A DNA stretch of 33,974 nucleotides, taken from Bog-950 sp964493695 (lineage in GTDB: Bacteria > Bacteroidota > Bacteroidia > Chitinophagales > LD1). Below, piece after piece: positions 7,751 to 15,770 of this stretch. Positions within the stretch are counted from its first letter, which is position 1. Each line of letters starts with the position of its first letter. The stretch spans positions 1 to 33,974 of the forward strand of contig CAZBPG010000033.1 in assembly GCA_964493695.1 (NCBI GenBank), written 5' to 3'. The position numbers were made by a program, and so were the translations under genes. A model generated the notes under the pieces. That model saw only the letters and a list, made by a program, of their open reading frames with translations, was not told the DNA's origin and made no database searches.

Positions 7751-7801
7751 GGCACCATTCGGCTAGAAAATCAATGAGTTATGTAATAACCCTATAAAAC
7801 C

Positions 7802-7843
7802 CATCTTCCGAACAGTTGTGGTGTTTTCATCAGCAATAACTAC
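7802..7843. repeat. Partial intergenic element (copy A), related to 19071-19154
   Basis: ATCTTCCGAACAGTTGTGGT, then GTTTTCATCA, matches ATCTTCCGAATAGTTGTGAT, then GTCTTCACCA, at 19071-19100 with few differences; a nearby ATGTAATA is also shared. Only the first 30 or so bases are alike. It lies just downstream of the hydrolase gene. Confidence 0.55.
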
Positions 7844-7932
7844 CTTCATTTTTGTCGCAACAGGTTCATCGCCTGCCACTGGCTTGGATTCGGGAGAACC
7901 TGCCGGGACATAACGCCCTAATGCTTTTTGCT

Positions 7933-9168
7933 TTACGGTTTTATAGCCAGCCTTGCCAATGCCAGCAGGAACCTTTTGCCTGCCTTGCCTTTGCGGCCAT
8001 ACTTGCTGCCGTTGCGGAAACTATCGAAGTAGAGTTTAGAATACATAGAGGCAAAAATGGCGCACTTGTAATGCCCGTATTTTTTTCCGCCATTGCGCAG
8101 GGTAATATGTTTGGCACCCCGGCTTTGCATGCCATCGCGGGCTACAAAGGCGTTTTTGTAGTTCACCTGCTCGTCTTTATTGCAGTAGCAAAGCTGCACG
8201 GGGTTTTCGGGTTTCCAGTTCACGAGCGAGTTATCGGCCAGGGCTTTGTGCATAGGGAAGTTGGGGTCGGTAAGGTAGAGGTTGACAAAGGTATCGCGCA
8301 CCATATCTTTAGGCACTTCGGGCAATACTTTATCAATATCGCCCATGCCGTGCGAGCCATCGAACATTTTAGGGATGAGGGTATCGTAAGGTGATTTGTA
8401 AACGGTATTAATGTCGGGCACTATTTTGTAGATTTCGTTAAACCCGCGCAGGAGGTAAGGCAGGTAGTGGGGGTTAGAGTATTTGGTAAACATCACCTCG
8501 CTTTGCACACCGCCCATATCGTAAGCGCCACTGTTGCCCGAGGTGGCGGTTACTTTTAAGTCGGGGTAGCTTTCCTGAATATGTTTGTTGGCGGCCACAG
8601 CGGCATAGCCGCCTTCGGAGTAACCGGTGAGGAATAACTGGTCGTTTGTCTTTACGTTCAGCGAATCGTTCAATTCGCGAACGGCATAAATCATATCGGC
8701 AGTTGCCTGCCCTAAAGATTTATACTGCTGATAGAGGTGAAATTTATCGCCATAACCCAAACCGATGTAGTCGGGCTGAAGAACGAGGTAACCGTCTACT
8801 GCTAAACCAAGGCAAAGGTAGTCTTCACCGCCCAGGCGTTTAGACCTGCCCGGTTGAATTCTTGTGCCGTGATGATAAACCACCTGCGCCATAGGTTCGT
8901 TTACCGCGCGGGGAACAAATACCAAACCGGTGGCCTTGATGCAGGTGCTGTCGTGCCAGCAGGTTTTGTAAGCAATTTCGTAAACATCTACATCGTATTT
9001 TACTTTCAACAGCGCAGCAGGCACATGGTTCTCCTTCATCTTGCTTTGCAGCTCGGCTTTGGTTACGGTTTTCCAGAGCGAATAGGAAAGCAGTTTGTTA
9101 CCGGTGAAGTCGAGCGCAAAAGTTGGTAAAGAAACACACAGGGAAAGGAAGAGAAGGATTTGCTTCAT
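7933..9168 (-). CDS. Secreted alpha/beta hydrolase (secretory lipase/prolyl-peptidase-like)
   Basis: 411 residues with a signal peptide (MKQILLFLSLCVSLPTFA). The fold signature is clear: VVYHHGTRIQPGRSKR (oxyanion region), a nucleophile elbow GYSEGGYAA with Ser at about 184, and a late H in a GHYKCAIF context that may complete the triad. Two Cys (YKTCWHDSTC) may form a disulfide. Expected activity: esterase, lipase or peptidase acting outside the cytoplasm; substrate unknown. The ATG directly follows the stop codon of the HD-domain gene (TAAATG), so the two are co-transcribed. On the minus strand a +1 frame stays open for 62 codons past the stop; see findings. Confidence 0.85.
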   Translation of the reverse strand: MKQILLFLSLCVSLPTFALDFTGNKLLSYSLWKTVTKAELQSKMKENHVPAALLKVKYDVDVYEIAYKTCWHDSTCIKATGLVFVPRAVNEPMAQVVYHHGTRIQPGRSKRLGGEDYLCLGLAVDGYLVLQPDYIGLGYGDKFHLYQQYKSLGQATADMIYAVRELNDSLNVKTNDQLFLTGYSEGGYAAVAANKHIQESYPDLKVTATSGNSGAYDMGGVQSEVMFTKYSNPHYLPYLLRGFNEIYKIVPDINTVYKSPYDTLIPKMFDGSHGMGDIDKVLPEVPKDMVRDTFVNLYLTDPNFPMHKALADNSLVNWKPENPVQLCYCNKDEQVNYKNAFVARDGMQSRGAKHITLRNGGKKYGHYKCAIFASMYSKLYFDSFRNGSKYGRKGKAGKRFLLALARLAIKP

Positions 9169-10398
9169 TTATTTGAGGAGAGTTTTAGGATAAAAGACAT
9201 AGTATTTGGTAACCGGTACGGAAAGAACGGAAATATTCAACTGGTCGCTGGCCTGTGCAATATCAATTACCTCATTTTTACCCAGCATGATATTAATCCG
9301 GTTTTCGGTAGTGCTGTAGGCGTGGTTCGAAGTTGAATCAGAAAACACCAGGTAACCGGCTTCTTCTTCGCTCAGCTTAAACTTCTTCATAGCGCGCTCG
9401 TTCAGGTCTTTTATCTTCTTGTATGAAAATGACTTGCTGCCTATTTCAATTTTAAAAAGTTTTCTTTCCAGGATAGCTTCACAGAGTATGCGTAAGACTT
9501 TATCGCTACTGTATTGCCAGTATTTAAAAGCGGAAAAAATATCTACATCATCTAACTGCGAATAGTAGTTCAGCACCTTCGGGTCTTTCTCAAAATCTTT
9601 TAGCCGCACTTTGTTATGCAGAAAGTAAGACAGCGCAGGAGAGGCGTCCAGTTCCTCTCCTTTTGCAATTAAGTATTTAGCGCGCTCAATGGCTTTTACC
9701 ATCATCTGCTCCACACATAAAACTGTTTTATGCAGATACACCTGCCAATACATTAAGCGCCTGGCAATGATGAAACTTTCAATAGAATAAACACCCTTCT
9801 GCTCCACCACCAGTTCATCGTTGCGAACGTTCATCATTTCGATGATGCGCTCATAAGAAATAGCTCCTTCGTTTACACCGGTAAAAAATGCATCGCGGGT
9901 GAGATAGTCTAACCGGTCAACATCCAGTTGCGAAGAAACCAGCTGATGAAGAAACCTTTTCCTGTAAGTGCCTTCAAAAATCTGAACCGCCATTTCAAGT
10001 TTACCTTTAAAATGCTCGTTCAGTTTCTTCATATAAATCTTAGAGAGGTCTTCATGATGAACCTCGGCAATCAGACATTTTTCCAACGTATGCGAAAACG
10101 GCCCATGACCAATGTCGTGTAAAAGAATGGCAATCTCCGCTGCCAGTTCCTCCTCTTCAGCTATTTTTACTCCCTTAATTTTAAGAATGGAAATAGCTTT
10201 CCGCATTAAATGAAATGCCCCTAAAGCATGATGGAAACGGGTATGAATAGCCCCCGGATATACGTAGTCACTTAAACCAAGCTGTTTAATTCTCCGAAGC
10301 CTTTGAAAATAGGGATGCTCAATAATGTCAAATATCAACTCATGCGGAATGGTAATAAAACCATGCACCGGGTCGTTGAAAATTTTGCGCTTGTTCAT
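9169..10398 (-). CDS. HD-domain phosphohydrolase (COG1078-like)
   Basis: 409 residues. The beginning (MNKRKIFNDPVHGFITIPHE) and the metal-binding series HTRFHHALG, HDIGHGPFSH (H94, D95) and LDVDRLDYLTRD mark the HD-domain family related to dGTPases and SAMHD1. Expected role: hydrolysis of a nucleotide or phosphoester in the cytoplasm. In many Bacteroidota a gene of this family lies directly upstream of lpxD; here it is on the same strand but separated from lpxD by the hydrolase, the palindromic array and the toxin-antitoxin pair. It is 11 bp downstream of the bacilliredoxin gene. Confidence 0.88.
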   Translation of the reverse strand: MNKRKIFNDPVHGFITIPHELIFDIIEHPYFQRLRRIKQLGLSDYVYPGAIHTRFHHALGAFHLMRKAISILKIKGVKIAEEEELAAEIAILLHDIGHGPFSHTLEKCLIAEVHHEDLSKIYMKKLNEHFKGKLEMAVQIFEGTYRKRFLHQLVSSQLDVDRLDYLTRDAFFTGVNEGAISYERIIEMMNVRNDELVVEQKGVYSIESFIIARRLMYWQVYLHKTVLCVEQMMVKAIERAKYLIAKGEELDASPALSYFLHNKVRLKDFEKDPKVLNYYSQLDDVDIFSAFKYWQYSSDKVLRILCEAILERKLFKIEIGSKSFSYKKIKDLNERAMKKFKLSEEEAGYLVFSDSTSNHAYSTTENRINIMLGKNEVIDIAQASDQLNISVLSVPVTKYYVFYPKTLLK

Positions 10399-10409
10399 TG
10401 AGTTGTGCT

Positions 10410-10826
10410 TTAGCAGAAATGCTCAAACACTTTCTTTAAATGCTCGCTTATGGTTTGCGCACTGTTTCCTTCTATCTGATGGCGCTCTACAAAGTGAACC
10501 AGTTTGCCATCTTTAAACAAGGCCATAGAAGGAGAAGACGGAGGGTAAGGCAAAGTATATTCACGGGCTTTAGCTACGGCTTCTTTGTCAACCCCCGCAA
10601 ATACTGTTACCAGTTTATCCGGAAGTTTGGCTGATTCTTTCATTGCTGCTTTCAGTGCCGGGCGTGCGGCACCGGCTGCACAACCGCAAACAGAATTGAA
10701 TACAAGGAAAACGGTTCCTTGGGTTTGCGTAAGTGCAATGTCAACATCAGCCGGAGTGGTTAAATCTTCAAATCCAACCGAAGTTAAATCGGCTTTCATA
10801 GGAGCTACAAGTTCTTGAGGATACAT
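10410..10826 (-). CDS. BrxA/BrxB-type bacilliredoxin (YphP/YqiW family)
   Basis: 138 residues, the usual length. The thioredoxin-like family signature is complete: MYPQELVAPMKADLTSVGFE at the start, the redox motif FNSVCGCAAG with C47 and C49, and YTLPYPPSSPSMALFKDGKLV. These proteins are thought to remove low-molecular-weight thiols from S-thiolated proteins in the cytoplasm. The protein ends FEHFC, an additional terminal Cys. It precedes the HD-domain gene by 11 bp and follows the SufT-like gene by 36 bp on the same strand. Confidence 0.92.
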   Translation of the reverse strand: MYPQELVAPMKADLTSVGFEDLTTPADVDIALTQTQGTVFLVFNSVCGCAAGAARPALKAAMKESAKLPDKLVTVFAGVDKEAVAKAREYTLPYPPSSPSMALFKDGKLVHFVERHQIEGNSAQTISEHLKKVFEHFC

Positions 10827-10862
10827 AGTTTTGATTTTATTTTTGGTTATTCAATATGCTAA

Positions 10863-11186
10863 TTAAAGAAATCCAAGTTCAAGTTTTGCTTCTTCACTCA
10901 TCATTTCCTGGTTCCATGCAGGTTCAAAAACAAGTTCTATAGTTACATCGTTCACCCCGCTTACTGATTTTACTTTCTGCTCTACATCACCGGGCAAAGT
11001 TCCCGCCACAGGACAATTAGGAGAAGTGAGCGTCATTACTACTTCTGCATTATGATCAGGGAAGACATTGATTTCGTATATCAGTCCGAGGTCGTAAATA
11101 TTTACGGGTATCTCAGGATCGAAAACTGTTTTCAACACCTCAACAATGTCATTCTTTATAGACTCTTCGGTTAATACTTCGTTCAC
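10863..11186 (-). CDS. SufT-like MIP18 (DUF59) iron-sulfur assembly protein
   Basis: 107 residues from a GTG start. The MIP18/DUF59 core is obvious: VLKTVFDPEIPVNIYDLGLI, VVMTLTSPNCPVAGTLP with the conserved Cys, and IELVFEPAWNQEMMSEEAK. Members (SufT, PaaD) help mature or deliver Fe-S clusters in the cytoplasm. In Bacteroidota such genes often sit in suf operons; here no other suf gene is in the window. It is grouped with bacilliredoxin, which fits a thiol and Fe-S maintenance theme. Which subfamily it belongs to is not certain. Confidence 0.88.
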   Translation of the reverse strand: MNEVLTEESIKNDIVEVLKTVFDPEIPVNIYDLGLIYEINVFPDHNAEVVMTLTSPNCPVAGTLPGDVEQKVKSVSGVNDVTIELVFEPAWNQEMMSEEAKLELGFL

Positions 11187-11249
11187 AGCGGGTGCGAATT
11201 TAGATTATCTCTAAACAAAAACGAAACCAATAAGTTGAATATTGTTAAC

Positions 11250-13304
11250 CTATAACTGTTTTATCGCTTCTTCAACAGTTTTCACAGGCAATTGGCAGGT
11301 CTTATTCCGGCAGACGTAAATCAGTGTTTCGCCCTGTTTGTATTTGCCTTTAAGCAAGGGCAAATCAACTTCTTTCGCTGAACCGATAAAAATGCAGTTG
11401 GGCACGAAATACTTACCAAACTCTTGCTTTACTTCAATGGCCTTCTCTCCTGTTATGGCCACTTCAAAAGGTTCACGGTTAAAATAATCTCCCAGTATAG
11501 CCCAGTTAGCGTAATAAGAAGGATAACCGGCAATATTCTCCTGCATGTTATACAAGGCGCGCTTACTCTTTTCAATATAGTCGTTGTTATCGTAGATGGT
11601 TCCAAGCGTGTAAAGCACTTTCATCATCGAGGAGTTAGATGCGGGAATTACGTTATCGCTCATTTCTGTTTTACGGGCTATCAGCGGGTCATCGTTAATA
11701 GAAGTATAGAAAAACATACAGGTGGCGCTGTTATAAAAATGCTGAATAACGTGTGCCGTGATGTTGTTCGTTAAAGTCAGCCACTCTTCATCAAATGTAA
11801 CATCGTACAAAGCCATAAAAGCTTCGCAGGTAAAACTGTAATCGTCTAAAAAGCCGTTGATGGTTACCCGGTTGTTTTTGTAATTGCGTTTAATGCTGTA
11901 GTCAGACTGAATCATTTTCGTTTTCAGAAACCCTGCACACTTTAAGGCGCGGCTTAGAAACTTCTTTTCACCAAATGCTTTGTAAGCATCGCAATAGCCT
12001 TTCAGCATCAGCGCATTCCAGGAAGTTAAAACCTTATCATCAAGAGAGGGACGAACGCGTTTGGAGCGTTCAGCCATCAGTTTAGCTTTCCATTCCTTCA
12101 ATTGCGAATTTCGGATAGGGGATTGAGGAATTCTCGTCAGATTATTCTTCCCTTCAAAGTTTCCTTGTTGCGTTACGTTGTATCCCTTTTTAAATTCTTC
12201 GAAGTCGTTTCCGATAATCTTCTCCAATTCTTCATAAGTCCACACATAAAATTTCCCTTCTTCACCTTCACTGTCGGCATCCAGTGCGGAGTAAAAACCT
12301 CCGCCAGCATCGCTCAACTCGCGTTCAACAAACTCCAGTATTTCGTAAACGGTTTCTTTATACCGTTCATTCTTTGTAATCTGATAGGCTCCCGAATACA
12401 GCGAAACCAACTGTGCATTATCGTACAGCATTTTTTCGAAATGCGGAATCTCCCAGAAATCGTCTACACTGTAACGCGCAAAGCCGCCACCTGCCTGGTC
12501 GTAAATGCCACCGTTCATCATATTGTCAAGCGTAACAGTAACTGCCTTCAATGCCTTTTCGTTACCGGTGTAGAAATAATTGCGGAGAATGTATTGCATG
12601 TTCACCGGCATCGGAAATTTAGGCGCTCCCTTCCTTCCTCCCTTCTCATAATCCCAAACCGTATCGAACTTTGCGAAGATGGCTGACCGGTCAATTGTAA
12701 ACTGCCCATCGCGCATTGCCGATTGCGGAATCGTATCCATCTGTTTAATTCCCTTAGTAATCTCAGTGGCGCGTTCCAGTGCTTCTTCCCGGTGATTCTG
12801 CCAGTAATCAATAAAATAATTCAATACCTGTTTCCAGTTCTCTTTGGGAAAGTAAGTCCCCGCATAAACCGGCCGGCCATCAGGTAAGGCAATAGCATTT
12901 AAAGGCCAGCCACCTCTTCCGGTTATCAATTGAACCGCATCCATATATATCTGGTCCACATCGGGCCGCTCTTCGCGGTCTACTTTTATGCAGATGAAGT
13001 GTTCGTTCATGATTTTGGCCACACCGGTATCTTCAAAACTTTCGTGCTCCATTACGTGGCACCAGTGGCAGGCGGAATAACCGATGGAAATGATGACGAG
13101 TTTGTTTTCCTCCTTCGCCTTCTTCCAGCCTGCCTCATTCCACGCCCGCCATTCAACCGGATTGTGGGCGTGCTGCAAAAGGTAAGGACTGGTTTCGTTT
13201 ATCAGTTCGTTAGTATAGGCGTGATCCATCTTCGACTGCGAATTACAGGAATTAAGATGAATGATAAGCGATAACAGCAAAACAAAATTCACTCTTTTTT
13301 TCAT
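11250..13304 (-). CDS. DUF255 thioredoxin-domain lipoprotein (YyaL/SSP411 family)
   Basis: 684 residues. The start MKKRVNFVLLLSLIIHLNSC is a lipoprotein-like signal with Cys 20 as the probable lipid site. Residues about 30-190 are the DUF255 thioredoxin fold: NELINETSPYLLQHAHNPVE, then SACHWCHVMEHESFED with a CHWC redox motif at 79-82, and GGWPLNAIALPDGRPVYAGT. The rest is an alpha/alpha barrel of the type seen in N-acylglucosamine epimerases (GGGFARYSVDDFWEIPHFEK, NMLYDNAQL). Biochemical role of the family is unsettled. The export signal is unusual for a family often found in the cytoplasm. It is divergent from the ARPP-1-like gene. Confidence 0.92.
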   Translation of the reverse strand: MKKRVNFVLLLSLIIHLNSCNSQSKMDHAYTNELINETSPYLLQHAHNPVEWRAWNEAGWKKAKEENKLVIISIGYSACHWCHVMEHESFEDTGVAKIMNEHFICIKVDREERPDVDQIYMDAVQLITGRGGWPLNAIALPDGRPVYAGTYFPKENWKQVLNYFIDYWQNHREEALERATEITKGIKQMDTIPQSAMRDGQFTIDRSAIFAKFDTVWDYEKGGRKGAPKFPMPVNMQYILRNYFYTGNEKALKAVTVTLDNMMNGGIYDQAGGGFARYSVDDFWEIPHFEKMLYDNAQLVSLYSGAYQITKNERYKETVYEILEFVERELSDAGGGFYSALDADSEGEEGKFYVWTYEELEKIIGNDFEEFKKGYNVTQQGNFEGKNNLTRIPQSPIRNSQLKEWKAKLMAERSKRVRPSLDDKVLTSWNALMLKGYCDAYKAFGEKKFLSRALKCAGFLKTKMIQSDYSIKRNYKNNRVTINGFLDDYSFTCEAFMALYDVTFDEEWLTLTNNITAHVIQHFYNSATCMFFYTSINDDPLIARKTEMSDNVIPASNSSMMKVLYTLGTIYDNNDYIEKSKRALYNMQENIAGYPSYYANWAILGDYFNREPFEVAITGEKAIEVKQEFGKYFVPNCIFIGSAKEVDLPLLKGKYKQGETLIYVCRNKTCQLPVKTVEEAIKQL

Positions 13305-13413
13305 TTGTCATCTAATTGTCATAAATCATAAAAAATGTAAAGCCGTATGGAATAAGGATAATCTGAGCATCGTAGTTTTCGTTGATTGTTTATTAACCAA
13401 AATCCAAATCATT

Positions 13414-14385
13414 ATGAAAACCATTTTCTTTTTCCCGCTCTTGTTTATCACTACTCTCCTTTTTGCCCAGTACGATTACCAGCACCTCGATGTAAAGTTA
13501 GACCGTACTAACGAACAACTGAAACCTTACACGTACGAAAACATGCGTATCTATCCTATCTACGCGAAAGAGAATTTTACCAATGCCAACAAAAACGTGG
13601 GCAAGTATACTCCGCTGAACGATGCGCTCGCTAAACAAAAAGTGAAAATAACTGAAACCTCCGATGATAACACCCGCGAAAGTTCTTCGCCTACCGTCAA
13701 CACACTTTACATTCAGAACACCTCATCTGATACCGTTTACATTATGGGTGGCGAAGTAGTGAAAGGCGGAAAGCAGGACCGGGTGATTGCTCAGGATGTT
13801 ATTCTGCCGCCAAAGAGCAACAAGATAAACCTGGATGTTTATTGTGTGGAGCACGGACGCTGGGTGCATAACAGCGGAGCCGGTAACGAGTTTAAAGGAA
13901 CCGGTGGTGTGGTTTCCACTACGGTGCGTAAATCGGCAGAGGTAACCAAGAACCAATCGGCTGTGTGGGAAAAGGTGAAAGAAGTAAACGTGAAGAATAA
14001 CACCGAAACCTCCACCGGTACGTATGCAGCACTTGATCAATCGAAAGACTACACCGATAAGGTGGGCAAGTATGTTTCGTATTTTAAAACACAATTGAGT
14101 AAAGAGCCCGGTGTAATAGGTTTTGTGGCTGCCAGTGGCGACAAGGTAATAGGCTGCGATATGTTTGCCACCAGTGTATTGTTCAGCCAGCAGACAGACA
14201 ATCTTTTAAAATCGTATGCTACCGAAGCCCTGACAAACGGCAAGGCGGTAACCGTAAGCAACGCGAGCGTAAAAACATATCTGGATAAGATTCTGCTGAA
14301 CGAAGCCGCACGCCCGGCTGTGATTCAGAAAGAAGGTAAGGAGTTTAAGAAAGACGGCAAGACGCTTCACCTTTCGGTGTATTAA
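13414..14385 (+). CDS. ARPP-1-like (DUF6569) secreted protein
   Basis: 323 residues, start chosen at the ATG giving a signal peptide (MKTIFFFPLLFITTLLFAQ); the frame is open further upstream without credible coding. The core resembles the ARPP-1 domain: LYIQNTSSDTVYIMGGEVVK, then GGKQDRVIAQDVILPPKS and LDVYCVEHGRW. In that family a conserved GGKQxR and a CxExGRW motif recur. The role of ARPP-1 is unknown. It is divergent from the DUF255 gene with a 109-bp shared upstream region. The assignment rests on these motifs as I recall them. Confidence 0.7.
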   Translation: MKTIFFFPLLFITTLLFAQYDYQHLDVKLDRTNEQLKPYTYENMRIYPIYAKENFTNANKNVGKYTPLNDALAKQKVKITETSDDNTRESSSPTVNTLYIQNTSSDTVYIMGGEVVKGGKQDRVIAQDVILPPKSNKINLDVYCVEHGRWVHNSGAGNEFKGTGGVVSTTVRKSAEVTKNQSAVWEKVKEVNVKNNTETSTGTYAALDQSKDYTDKVGKYVSYFKTQLSKEPGVIGFVAASGDKVIGCDMFATSVLFSQQTDNLLKSYATEALTNGKAVTVSNASVKTYLDKILLNEAARPAVIQKEGKEFKKDGKTLHLSVY

Positions 14386-14411
14386 ATGTTCTGAAAGTCC
14401 GGTTTATGCGT

Positions 14412-14441
14412 TTTGCTTTCTTGCAAATTCATGTAGGTTTG
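14412..14441 (+). promoter_or_regulatory. Putative promoter of the acetyltransferase gene
   Basis: TAGGTTTG (14434-14441) fits the Bacteroidota -7 element TAnnTTTG; TTTG at 14412-14415 lies 18 bases upstream as the -33 element. The ATG follows 19 bp after the box, giving a short leader. Confidence 0.55.
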
Positions 14442-14460
14442 CCGCGCAAAAAACAGAACT

Positions 14461-15636
14461 ATGAATGAAGTATATATTGTAAGTGTAGCCCGCACGGCCA
14501 TAGGAAGCATGAGCGGGGTTTTATCGCAGCTTTCGGCTGTGCAGTTAGGCACACAAGCCATTAAGAAAGCCATTGAACGCGCAGGCATTACCGGCAGCGA
14601 TGTGGAAGAAGTAATTATGGGTAATGTTATTCAGGCTAACACCGGTCAGGCACCGGCACGGCAGGCGGCTTTGGCAGCGGGCGTTCATGCAGGTGCTACC
14701 TGTACTACGGTGAACAAGGTTTGCGCCAGCGGAATGAAAGCCATTATCTACGGAGCACAATCTATTATGCTGGGCGATAAACACATTGTGGTTGCCGGTG
14801 GCATGGAAAGCATGACCAACGCGCCTTACATGATGGCGAACGGAAGAGGCGGCTACCGGTACGGCAACGGAGAATTGCTGGATGCCATTGTGCGCGATGC
14901 TTTGCAAGACCCTTACAGCAAAGAGATGATGGGCAACAGTGGCGACCGTTGTGCCAAGAAGTTCAACTTTACGCGGGAAGACCAGGATGCCTTTGCTGTT
15001 GAAAGCTACCGCAGAGCCGGTGAAGCCTACAAGAATGGCTGGTTCAGCGATGAACTGTTTGATGTGGAGATTGCCGGACGCGGAGAATCTACTTTTGTAA
15101 AAGAAGATGAAGAGTATAAAAAACTACGTGCCGATAAAGTGGCTACGCTTAAACCGGCTTTCGGTAAAGACGGAACAGTGACCGCAGTAAACGCCTCTAA
15201 GATTAATGACGGTGCAGCAGCGGTGGTTTTAATGAGCGGTGCAAAAGTGAAAGAACTTGGCTTGAAACCGATTGCCAAGCTAACCGGTTACGGTGATGCC
15301 GAACAGGCACCGGATGACTTTACTACTTCGCCTTCTATTGCCATGCCTAAAGCTTTAGCTAAAGCCGGTCTGGATATCAAGAGCGTTGATTACTTTGAAA
15401 TAAACGAGGCCTTTGCCAATGTAACTATGGCCAACACCAAACTGCTCGGTCTTGACCCTGCCAGGGTGAATGCCTTTGGCGGTGCAGTGGCTTTGGGGCA
15501 TCCGGTAGGTGCAAGCGGTGCGCGGATTATCATTACCCTTCTTTCGGTGTTAAAACATAAAGGCGGCAAATACGGCTGTGCCGGTATCTGCAACGGTGGC
15601 GGTGGTGCGAGTGCGGTGGTGGTGGAAAGGCTGTAA
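14461..15636 (+). CDS. Acetyl-CoA C-acetyltransferase (thiolase)
   Basis: 391 residues, standard thiolase length. It condenses or cleaves acetyl-CoA and acetoacetyl-CoA in the cytoplasm. The active-site Cys is C88 in NKVCASGMKA; the second half carries FEINEAFANV, GGAVALGHPVGASGAR with the catalytic His, and the C-terminal CAGICNGGGGASAVVVE with the second active Cys. A monocistronic gene with its own promoter. Its end faces the FG-GAP protein gene across a nested inverted repeat. Biosynthetic and degradative thiolases cannot be separated from this sequence alone. Confidence 0.95.
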   Translation: MNEVYIVSVARTAIGSMSGVLSQLSAVQLGTQAIKKAIERAGITGSDVEEVIMGNVIQANTGQAPARQAALAAGVHAGATCTTVNKVCASGMKAIIYGAQSIMLGDKHIVVAGGMESMTNAPYMMANGRGGYRYGNGELLDAIVRDALQDPYSKEMMGNSGDRCAKKFNFTREDQDAFAVESYRRAGEAYKNGWFSDELFDVEIAGRGESTFVKEDEEYKKLRADKVATLKPAFGKDGTVTAVNASKINDGAAAVVLMSGAKVKELGLKPIAKLTGYGDAEQAPDDFTTSPSIAMPKALAKAGLDIKSVDYFEINEAFANVTMANTKLLGLDPARVNAFGGAVALGHPVGASGARIIITLLSVLKHKGGKYGCAGICNGGGGASAVVVERL

Positions 15637-15639
15637 AGC

Positions 15640-15770
15640 ACCCCTAAATCCCCTAAAGGGGACTTAAATACAAACAGTCTCGGCTCAGCCGAGACTGTTT
15701 GTATTTTGTATTGGCTGTTAAGCCCCCTTTAGGGGGTTGGGGGTAAGTCCCCTTTAGGGGATTTAGGGGT
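15640..15770. repeat. Nested inverted repeat between convergent genes, likely bidirectional terminator
   Basis: The outer arms are exact 27-bp reverse complements: 15640-15666 (ACCCCTAAATCCCCTAAAGG onward) and 15744-15770. Inside lies a perfect 20-bp palindromic stem at 15666-15685 and 15687-15706 with core TCTCGGCTCAGCCGAGA, and a second copy of the AGCCCCCTTTAGGGGG element at 15721-15743. The right outer arm covers the stop codon of the FG-GAP gene (15763-15765). The structure can form in transcripts from either side. Confidence 0.85.

Noticed and set aside
7315..7797. Long open frames on both strands across the palindromic array (160, 81 and 60 codons)
   Set aside because: They arise because the 42-bp unit is a multiple of three; the encoded repeats differ between frames and have no plausible domain.
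12102..12686. 194-codon plus-strand frame opposite the DUF255 gene
   Set aside because: Antisense shadow with no family signature.
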